Source of the DNA: Paludibacteraceae bacterium
GTDB taxonomy: Bacteria; Bacteroidota; Bacteroidia; Bacteroidales; Paludibacteraceae
NCBI GenBank assembly: GCA_016292775.1
Contig: JAEDFN010000003.1
Location: forward strand, 13,437 to 77,436
DNA: 64,000 nt
Direction: 5' to 3'
Part shown: positions 58,285 through 64,000 of the stretch, one piece after another
Position numbering within the stretch: the first letter of the stretch is position 1
Layout: every line of letters begins with the position of its first letter
Made by a program: the position numbers and the translations under genes
Notes under the pieces: model-generated
The model's input: only the letters and a program-made list of their open reading frames with translations
The model's database searches: none
What the model was told of the DNA's origin: nothing

Positions 58285-59430
58285 ATGTTTAATAAAATCA
58301 CCAATAACCTATGGCTGATATTACTTGCGATAGTAATTACCACACTATCACTCATCTTCACCAATACCCTTGTTAGAGAATTGGCAAAAGAGGAGCAGAA
58401 GAAAATCGAAGTATGGGCTGAAGCAACAGAACAAATAGCCAACGGTGAATTCAGTGAATTTGCATTCGAAATAATAAAAAAGAATACTAACATCCCTGTA
58501 TTGGTGGTAGACACTAACTATAACCTTATTTCTTCGAGAAATTTCAAAGAGCCACCTACTAACGTCGACGAATTTTACAAGAAACAAATAGAGAAATTAA
58601 AGCAAAACAGCCCAATTATCATCACCTTAGACGAGGACGAAAAACAGTATATCTTTTACGACAACTCCTTTTTACTAAAAAAATTAGCCATCTACCCCTA
58701 CGTGCAATTCATAATGATAGCCATCTTCCTTCTATTGGTAATATGGGTACTGACCACCAACAAACGCAGCGAGCAGAACAAAGTATGGGTAGGACTAAGT
58801 AAAGAGACCGCACACCAGCTTGGCACGCCGATATCATCATTATTAGCTTGGAATGAAATACTAAAACAAAGCTACCCTGAAGACAACACAATAGAAGAGA
58901 TTGACAAAGATATCAACAGGCTCACTATCATTGCAGAACGATTTTCAAAAATAGGTTCAGAGCCTGAATTAAAGTCGGAGAATATAGAAACTATCACCAA
59001 AGAAGTGATGGAATATATGTCACACCGGACGTCGAGTAAGATAAAATACAGCTACACCTCCAACACCCTCGACAGCAATACATTACTCAACAAGTCGCTC
59101 TACACCTGGGTGTTAGAAAACATATGTAAAAATGCCATCGATGCCATGAACGGGAGTGGCAATCTCGACTTCCGTATTTTTGACACCGACAGTCACATTA
59201 TCACAGAGATAAAAGACAGCGGAAAAGGGATAGAGCGGCAGAACTACAAAAAGATTTTCGAGCCCGGATATACTACAAAAAGTCGCGGATGGGGATTAGG
59301 CCTCTCATTAGCAAAACGCATCATTGTAGAATATCATAAAGGCAAGATTTTCGTAAAAAATTCGGAAATAAACGTAGGGACAACGATACGAATTGAAATT
59401 CCTCGTAAAATATTGAAAACCAACAAGTAA
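58285..59430 (+). CDS. Sensor histidine kinase with unusual H-box
   Basis: 381 residues. Two membrane segments (about 9-30 and 135-160) enclose a short extracytoplasmic domain. The H-box is ETAHQLGTPISSLLAWNEIL with phospho-acceptor His near 177, where typical kinases have SHELRTPL. The C-terminal ATPase has N-box LENICKNAIDAMNGSG, G1 DSGKGI and G2 GWGLGLSLAKRI. The His, Asn and Gly residues are in place, so it should be active. No response regulator gene is next to it; it begins 2 bases after rsgA ends. This H-box form is known in Bacteroidetes kinases. Confidence 0.9.
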   Translation: MFNKITNNLWLILLAIVITTLSLIFTNTLVRELAKEEQKKIEVWAEATEQIANGEFSEFAFEIIKKNTNIPVLVVDTNYNLISSRNFKEPPTNVDEFYKKQIEKLKQNSPIIITLDEDEKQYIFYDNSFLLKKLAIYPYVQFIMIAIFLLLVIWVLTTNKRSEQNKVWVGLSKETAHQLGTPISSLLAWNEILKQSYPEDNTIEEIDKDINRLTIIAERFSKIGSEPELKSENIETITKEVMEYMSHRTSSKIKYSYTSNTLDSNTLLNKSLYTWVLENICKNAIDAMNGSGNLDFRIFDTDSHIITEIKDSGKGIERQNYKKIFEPGYTTKSRGWGLGLSLAKRIIVEYHKGKIFVKNSEINVGTTIRIEIPRKILKTNK

Positions 59431-59494
59431 TATAATACTGTCGAGATTTTTCAAAAAAATACGAATAAAACTTTTATTATTCAATAAAAAAGTG

Positions 59495-59502
59495 TAACTT
59501 TG
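59495..59502 (+). promoter_or_regulatory. Putative -7 promoter box for yceD-rpmF
   Basis: TAACTTTG lies 28 bases before the yceD-like ATG at 59531 and matches TAnnTTTG. The leader is short. The -33 region is T-rich without a clear TTTG. Confidence 0.6.
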
Positions 59503-59530
59503 CACCGCTTTTTGTATAGGTAGGCGCAAT

Positions 59531-60058
59531 ATGAATGCTTTAGAACAATACAGATTGGAACTTAAAACGTTACCTCTTGGAGAGCACGAATTTAACTTTG
59601 TGTTAGATGACGAATATTTCAAAGCGATAGGAAGCGAAGAGATTACGAAAGGTGACGTAAATGCAACAATTACAGTAACAAAAACAGCACATAATATTAC
59701 GTTAGACATTGACCTATTGGGAGAAGTAACCACTACATGTGACAGATGTTTAGACCCGTTAAAAATAGATATCGACGCAGTAGAAACATTATACATCAGT
59801 TTTGGCGACACCTACCAAGAAGAGAGCGATGATCAAATAACAATACCTGAAGACGAAGAGTATTTCGACATTTCTTGGATATTATACGAATATGTAGTAC
59901 TCTCATTACCATTAAAAAAGGTGCATGAAGAGGGCGAATGCAATCCGGAGATGATAAAAATACTTCATCAGCACGAAGGCACAATAGCCGATACAAAAAC
60001 AACAGAAGAGAATAAGGTAGACCCGCGATGGGCTTCCTTGAAAGATATTATTAGTTAA
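59531..60058 (+). CDS. YceD/DUF177 family protein
   Basis: 175 residues. The family core DVNATITVTKTAHNITLDID is followed by the CDRCLDPLKIDID motif (two Cys, CxxC) and by an acidic C-terminal region with DPRWASLKDII, the usual end. YceD-family proteins are linked to 23S rRNA and precede the rpmF gene in many phyla. It is 20 bases upstream of rpmF here. Molecular function is not well established; the family assignment is secure. Confidence 0.9.
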   Translation: MNALEQYRLELKTLPLGEHEFNFVLDDEYFKAIGSEEITKGDVNATITVTKTAHNITLDIDLLGEVTTTCDRCLDPLKIDIDAVETLYISFGDTYQEESDDQITIPEDEEYFDISWILYEYVVLSLPLKKVHEEGECNPEMIKILHQHEGTIADTKTTEENKVDPRWASLKDIIS

Positions 60059-60078
60059 ACGTAAAAATTTATTACAAA

Positions 60079-60261
60079 ATGGCACATCCTAAGCGAAAAC
60101 ATTCGAAACAACGCACAGCTAAACGTCGTACACATGATAAAGCTGTAGCTCCTACACTTGCCGTTTGCTCTAATTGTGGTGCTATGCACATCTACCACAC
60201 AGTATGTCCTGAATGCGGATATTATCGTGGTAAATTAGCTATCGAGAAAAAAGAAGCATAA
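60079..60261 (+). CDS. rpmF: 50S ribosomal protein L32
   Basis: 60 residues. MAHPKRKHSKQRTAKRRTHDKA is the usual basic N-terminal region. The C-terminal zinc ribbon is complete (CSNCG and CPECG), meaning a zinc-binding form. It follows yceD closely and ends at a strong hairpin. In many genomes plsX and fabH follow, but here the unit stops. Confidence 0.96.
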   Translation: MAHPKRKHSKQRTAKRRTHDKAVAPTLAVCSNCGAMHIYHTVCPECGYYRGKLAIEKKEA

Positions 60262-60284
60262 CATTACGTTTCGAAAAGAAAGAA

Positions 60285-60321
60285 AAAAAAGAGAAATTCG
60301 TTAATGAATTTCTCTTTTTTT
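60285..60321. terminator. Bidirectional terminator between rpmF and the PhoR-like kinase
   Basis: AAAAAAGAGAAATTC (60285-60299) pairs with GAATTTCTCTTTTTT (60306-60320) around a 6-base loop. It stands in the convergent gap and can end both transcripts. Confidence 0.92.
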
Positions 60322-60348
60322 ATATCTACATTAATAACACTATCAACA

Positions 60349-61590
60349 CTAACGGTGTATAGAGAAGAAAAACTCCAGACCACCACCCGGTAATTTATGT
60401 ACATCGATAGAGCCCTTATGTAACAATACTGCATTCTTAACAATAGCAAGCCCCAAACCGGTACCGCCGAGTTTACGGCTACGACCTTTATCCACACGAT
60501 AAAAACGCTCAAAAAGTCGTGGCAAATGTTCCTCACCAACGCCTACCCCATTATCGCTATATACAAAATTAAAATACTGAGGGTCGGAATAGGTCATCGA
60601 CAACCTTATAGTTACCCCCTCACCGGCATAAGCGATAGAATTATCAACAAGATTACGGAATATGGAATATAATAGCGACTTATTACCTTGCACAATAATG
60701 TCGGGAGGCAAGTTAATTACCAACTCATCATTCTTTTCACGCATCATATCCTCGGTATCACGGAGCACATCATAAATTATTTCTACAAGATCGACAGTCT
60801 CTTTCTCATAAAGTTTATTACTGTCATCCATCTTATTCAAAGTAGAAATATCTTGTAGCAGAGCACTAAGGCGCTTCGATTGGACATAAGCTCTATTAAT
60901 AAAATACTCCTTACGGTCGTTATCGAGTTCCGGATTATTCACCAAGCTCTCCATATAACCGAGTACGGCAGCAACGGGAGTTTTCAATTCATGCGAAACA
61001 TTCTGAGTCAACTGCCTCTTCAGTCTATTCTCATTATTCTTTACAGACAGATACAGCATATTGGAAACAAGCGCAATAGCCGTAAGAATAACGATAAGGA
61101 GGATAGCGAAGACATATAAAAATTGCAAGTTTGCACTTAAAGCACTTACTACTGAAACATCATAAGGCAGAGCGAGACGAATAAAGAAATCATCGTATCT
61201 CTGAGCATAGTAGTAATAATTAATGCCATTAGTAGCCGACATACGTATATCATAAGCCGAATCGGAATGCTTCAAAGCGAGGATTTCGGGACGAGAAAGG
61301 TGATTCTCTTGGTAAATAGAATCGGAATAAGTATCAAAAAAGACATTACCAAGAGTATCCATCATTGTTACACGGATAGCGGTATCAGGGAGTAATTTTA
61401 CGAGGGCATAAAGATTACTATCCGCCAATTGATAATTGTGATAGATGATATCACTATACGCCCCAACCCGTGAATTAAGTTGCTGTAAACGGAAAGTTTT
61501 TTCACGATGATATTGAAACACAATTACCACCGACATCATCACCACAAAAATCAAAGAGTAATATAGGAAAAGTTTTAGGTTTAATTTCAT
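60349..61590 (-). CDS. PhoR-like sensor histidine kinase
   Basis: 413 residues. Two membrane segments (about 6-28 and 152-175) flank a periplasmic sensor domain. The H-box is QNVSHELKTPVAAVLGYMESL with His near 199, the N-box is FRNLVDNSIAYAGEG, G1 is YSDNGVGVGEE and G2 is GGTGLGLAIVKNAVL. All are complete. It follows its probable response regulator gene by 82 bases on the same strand. The stimulus is unknown. Confidence 0.92.
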   Translation of the reverse strand: MKLNLKLFLYYSLIFVVMMSVVIVFQYHREKTFRLQQLNSRVGAYSDIIYHNYQLADSNLYALVKLLPDTAIRVTMMDTLGNVFFDTYSDSIYQENHLSRPEILALKHSDSAYDIRMSATNGINYYYYAQRYDDFFIRLALPYDVSVVSALSANLQFLYVFAILLIVILTAIALVSNMLYLSVKNNENRLKRQLTQNVSHELKTPVAAVLGYMESLVNNPELDNDRKEYFINRAYVQSKRLSALLQDISTLNKMDDSNKLYEKETVDLVEIIYDVLRDTEDMMREKNDELVINLPPDIIVQGNKSLLYSIFRNLVDNSIAYAGEGVTIRLSMTYSDPQYFNFVYSDNGVGVGEEHLPRLFERFYRVDKGRSRKLGGTGLGLAIVKNAVLLHKGSIDVHKLPGGGLEFFFSIHR

Positions 61591-61672
61591 AAAAGAAAAA
61601 GTGTTAATTCATTTTCCGCACCACAGATTAGACAATGTAATAAAGCATTTATTTTTTTTGTGAGGCTATAAA

Positions 61673-62359
61673 TTATTTGGTAAAAGAATATCCAAAACCT
61701 TGACGAGCAACGATACGCGCCCCATATTTACCAATTTTTTTACGAATACGAGTAATATTAACATCCACAGTACGAGGCACTACACACACATCATCACTCC
61801 ACACCATTTTCAGTAAATCCTCACGGGAGAGCACCTTATTAGGATTTTGCATCAGCACGAGTAGCAGTTCGAACTCCTTTTTAGTGAACGGTACATTTTC
61901 ATTATCAACAGTCACGCTCTTATTGTCGATATTCAGTTCAAGGCCATCCACCCATACCGAATTGATTTTATTTGGAGTATTTACTTCCAACGTTCTACGG
62001 GCTACAGCCTTTACCCTCAGCACCACCTCTTTAATAGAAAAAGGCTTGGCTATGTAATCGTCCGCACCGAGGTTAAAACCGGTAACCACATCATTTTCCG
62101 TATCTCGGGCTGTAATAAAGATAATAGGAATATGAGCGGTATAATCGTTTTGTCGCATCAGTTGCATCATCCTAAAGCCGGAAATTTTACCCATCATCAC
62201 ATCGAGGAGGATAAGGTTATACTCCTTTAATTTTAACGTCATAGCCTCTTCGGCAGAATGAGCAACATCGACCTTAAATCCCTCTAATTGGAGGTTAAAC
62301 TGTAAAATTTCACAGATATCCTCCTCATCATCTACTACCAAAATCTTATATTCGTTCAT
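61673..62359 (-). CDS. OmpR/PhoB-type response regulator
   Basis: 228 residues. The receiver domain has the acidic pair at about 10-12 (VVDDEED), phospho-Asp 53 (LLDVM) and Lys 105 (AKPFS). The C-terminal winged helix (about 130-228) has VLSREDLLKMVWSDDVCVV and DVNITRIRKKIGKYG. It is preceded by a promoter-like site and followed by the kinase gene, so the two form a two-component pair. Target genes are not visible. Confidence 0.94.
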   Translation of the reverse strand: MNEYKILVVDDEEDICEILQFNLQLEGFKVDVAHSAEEAMTLKLKEYNLILLDVMMGKISGFRMMQLMRQNDYTAHIPIIFITARDTENDVVTGFNLGADDYIAKPFSIKEVVLRVKAVARRTLEVNTPNKINSVWVDGLELNIDNKSVTVDNENVPFTKKEFELLLVLMQNPNKVLSREDLLKMVWSDDVCVVPRTVDVNITRIRKKIGKYGARIVARQGFGYSFTK

Positions 62360-62380
62360 ACCTTATTAATTATGTTGATG

Positions 62381-62410
62381 CAAAGCTACAGCTACGATAT
62401 TACAAAACAA
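62381..62410 (-). promoter_or_regulatory. Promoter-like site for the two-component operon
   Basis: Minus strand reads TTG (62410-62408), 19 bases of spacer and TAGCTTTG (62388-62381), 22 bases upstream of the response regulator ATG. Spacing and box fit the Bacteroidetes consensus. Confidence 0.65.
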
Positions 62411-62499
62411 TTACAAATCGATTAAGAAAAAGATAAAATACTATACCATAGACAATTATATTTATATTACACAAACATAATTCACTTAAAACAGAGGCA

Positions 62500-63084
62500 C
62501 TATTTGGCAAACGAGAGGAGACGACTCATATAAGCGTCAATATTATCCGCATTATTCCACACCTCGCCGAGTAGAGCTGCGCCGCCGAAACCAACATCTT
62601 TCAACAAAGGCACTTTATCGGCAGTAACACCGCCAAGGGCAAATACCTTATCATTGATAACACCCTCTAAAGCAGCCTGTTTCAATTGGCTTAGAGTAAA
62701 GCCCGAATTATAATTCTCTTTACTGATGCTGTTAAAAACAGGGCTAAGGAAACTGTAGTTATACCTTTCCGCATCCACAATCAGTTCCGCCACAGAGTGG
62801 GTGGAGCGGGAAATAGAACCATGCCAATTATCCGGGGCGTAAGGATTACGACCATTCAGATGCACTCCATACAAGTTATATTTTACAGCAAGCGAATGAA
62901 AATCATGCAATACCAACCTATCGGCAAAAACAGGATTGATATCTTTAATAAGATTTTCCACCTCTACAATAGTAGCCATAGGTTTACGAATATGCATCAG
63001 AGGCAGACCTGCGCAGAGCATCTTATTAATAATATCAGCTTCGCCGACGAAGAAATCGGGACGAGTAATAACTACAATTTTCAT
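62500..63084 (-). CDS. thiE: Thiamine phosphate synthase-like protein (ThiE/TenI family)
   Basis: 194 residues, slightly shorter than ThiE of E. coli (211). TIM-barrel stretches are typical: MHIRKP at the beta-strand used for substrate, LVLHDFHSLAVKYNLYGVHL, SRSTHSVAELI, YSFLSPVFNSISKENYNSG and FALGGVTADKVP with GFGGAALLGEVW. ThiE couples HMP-PP and thiazole phosphate. TenI-like proteins share this fold and are hard to separate by sequence, so the exact function is moderately sure. A ThiF-like gene lies 151 bases upstream on the same strand. Confidence 0.75.
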   Translation of the reverse strand: MKIVVITRPDFFVGEADIINKMLCAGLPLMHIRKPMATIVEVENLIKDINPVFADRLVLHDFHSLAVKYNLYGVHLNGRNPYAPDNWHGSISRSTHSVAELIVDAERYNYSFLSPVFNSISKENYNSGFTLSQLKQAALEGVINDKVFALGGVTADKVPLLKDVGFGGAALLGEVWNNADNIDAYMSRLLSFAK

Positions 63085-63117
63085 TTACAAACACTATCTA
63101 TATATTCATAATATCGC

Positions 63118-63214
63118 TATCGGCAACTACCTTCTTGAACTCTATGAAGAAAAAGTTGCTACCCTATCATAACAATATCGGAAAAATAACTGTATCGGAA
63201 CTACCCTATGCAAC
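63118..63214. repeat. Short imperfect repeats in the gap between the ThiE- and ThiF-like genes
   Basis: TATCGGCAACTACC (63118-63131) and TATCGGAACTACCCTAT (63193-63209) are similar, and GTTGCTACCCTAT (63155-63167) repeats the second half. They lie in a 151-base gap without a confident gene. A tiny reading frame (MKKKLLPYHNN..., 63145-63228) runs through them and may be chance. Confidence 0.4.
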
Positions 63215-63235
63215 AATAGAACCATGAATCGGTAA

Positions 63236-63949
63236 TCATCCAAGTTTTATTCTATTCATTGAAAAAGAGAGCAGATCTATCACCAGCAATTCATTAATCA
63301 GAGGACTTCCGAATCCACAAACGAGTTGCAACACCTGCTGCACCTCGAGGATGCCGACAATAGCCGGGGTGACACCGATAACCGGAGGGGCTTGAGTAGC
63401 CTTAAAATTCTCAAAATACTCTCTATCAGGATAAAGAGTATTATAGTCCACATCGGAAGAATAATCAAACACCGCCACTTGACCATGGAATTGAGCTATT
63501 GCGCCATAAACATAAGTTTTATGCAACGCCTTACACACATCATTAATAATGTATCTAGTGGCGAAATTATCACAAGCATCGACGATATAGTCGTAATCGG
63601 CAAATATTTTTTCCGCGTTATTTCTATCCAGGCGGATATTATAAGTATTGATAATTACATTCGGGTTAAGATTGTGCAAACGATTATAAGCGCAATCCGT
63701 TTTAGGCATATTCACTTGAGAGGAACCATAAAGCACTTGACGATGGAGGTTTGAAATCGACACTACATCATTATCAATCAAGCCAATAGTACCCACACCT
63801 GCAGCAGTAAGATATATGGAAATAGGGGAACCGAGACCACCTACGCCCACGATAAGCACCCTTGTTTGAGAGAGTTTTTTCTGACCATCGATACCGATTT
63901 CCGGTAAAGAAATCTGACGAGTATAACGCTCTAAATCAATATTATTCAT
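63236..63949 (-). CDS. thiF: ThiF/MoeB/HesA-type adenylyltransferase
   Basis: 237 residues. The nucleotide-binding signature VGGLGSPISIYL (about 37-48) is complete, as are GTIGLIDNDVVSISNLHRQVLYG and DYIVDACDNFATRYIIN. Family members adenylate the C terminus of a small sulfur carrier (ThiS or MoaD). The zinc CxxC pairs and the catalytic Cys seen in E. coli ThiF and MoeB are absent. The start ATG 63949 leaves 51 bases to the window edge, so upstream thi genes may lie outside. Its role in thiamine synthesis is inferred from the neighbour at 62500-63084. Confidence 0.78.
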   Translation of the reverse strand: MNNIDLERYTRQISLPEIGIDGQKKLSQTRVLIVGVGGLGSPISIYLTAAGVGTIGLIDNDVVSISNLHRQVLYGSSQVNMPKTDCAYNRLHNLNPNVIINTYNIRLDRNNAEKIFADYDYIVDACDNFATRYIINDVCKALHKTYVYGAIAQFHGQVAVFDYSSDVDYNTLYPDREYFENFKATQAPPVIGVTPAIVGILEVQQVLQLVCGFGSPLINELLVIDLLSFSMNRIKLG

Positions 63950-64000
63950 ATACTTTTGCTATTAATAGAGTAAAAAACGCCTAATGATATAAATATATTA

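Noticed and set aside
63145..63228. 27-residue reading frame in the ThiE-ThiF gap
   Set aside because: Too short, no ribosome binding site or family match that I can see; kept only as part of the repeat note.
1..64000. CRISPR arrays, insertion sequences, prophage, tRNA or rRNA genes
   Set aside because: No regularly spaced repeats, transposase-type frames, inverted terminal repeats or cloverleaf-like sequences were seen in the gaps; almost all space is coding.

Overview
The window is an AT-rich stretch of a Bacteroidetes chromosome, most likely order Bacteroidales. The evidence is the content and gene order: several SurA/PpiC-type chaperones, a PorT-like barrel and a secreted protein with a type IX secretion-like C-terminal domain, the long form of IspG, a DUF4834-type small membrane protein, a SusA-like amylase pair with an SLC45-like sugar transporter, and start-proximal TAnnTTTG promoter boxes (twice with TTG or TTTG 19 bases upstream on the minus strand, once 20 bases upstream on the plus strand). 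I saw no rRNA, tRNA, CRISPR array, insertion sequence or prophage. Almost all of it is ordinary core genome in tightly packed operons, with 54 protein genes (the first one cut by the window edge) and one pseudogene.

Layout. 0-9.6 kb (+): end of gpmI, then an envelope-biogenesis run of three periplasmic PPIase/chaperone-type proteins, an OstA/LptA-like LPS transport protein, a UspA-like protein, a LysM/periplasmic-binding fusion and a PorT-like barrel. 9.6-17.2 kb (-): comF, a TIGR02757 gene, a tripartite RND efflux system (adaptor, pump, TolC) and a last gene of unknown function with a nuclease-like motif. 17.4-25 kb (+): coaX, an outer membrane protein, a TPR protein, lptC, a CNNM/CBS protein and a PpiD-like foldase. 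25-32 kb (+): a cation/proton antiporter, ispG, the wreck of an ABC transporter, trmD, a TtcA-like enzyme and serS. 32-36.3 kb (-): a 1099-residue secreted protein and an outer membrane barrel.

36.5-42.1 kb (+): an M23 endopeptidase, lpdA, metG and a membrane acyltransferase. 42.1-55.4 kb (-): twelve consecutive genes that start with sugar import and two GH13 amylases, pass through GtrA, a DUF4834 protein and a thioredoxin lipoprotein, then the complete dTDP-L-rhamnose pathway (rmlA, C, D, B), and end in a large secreted protein with four NPCBM-like repeats. 55.5-60.3 kb (+): frr, an Omp85-like barrel, rsgA, a histidine kinase, then yceD and rpmF. 60.3-64 kb (-): a PhoR/OmpR-type two-component pair and two thiamine-pathway-like genes.

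Together the genes mostly serve envelope building (chaperones, LPS transport, rhamnose supply, cell wall hydrolysis, secretion), alpha-glucan use and translation. I found no complete novel system. The most unusual items are a deletion-fused ABC transporter remnant at 28.8-29.1 kb, a glycine-zipper-like hydrophobic insertion inside the fourth repeat of the NPCBM protein, and the unknown gene with a PD-(D/E)XK-like motif at the end of the efflux operon.
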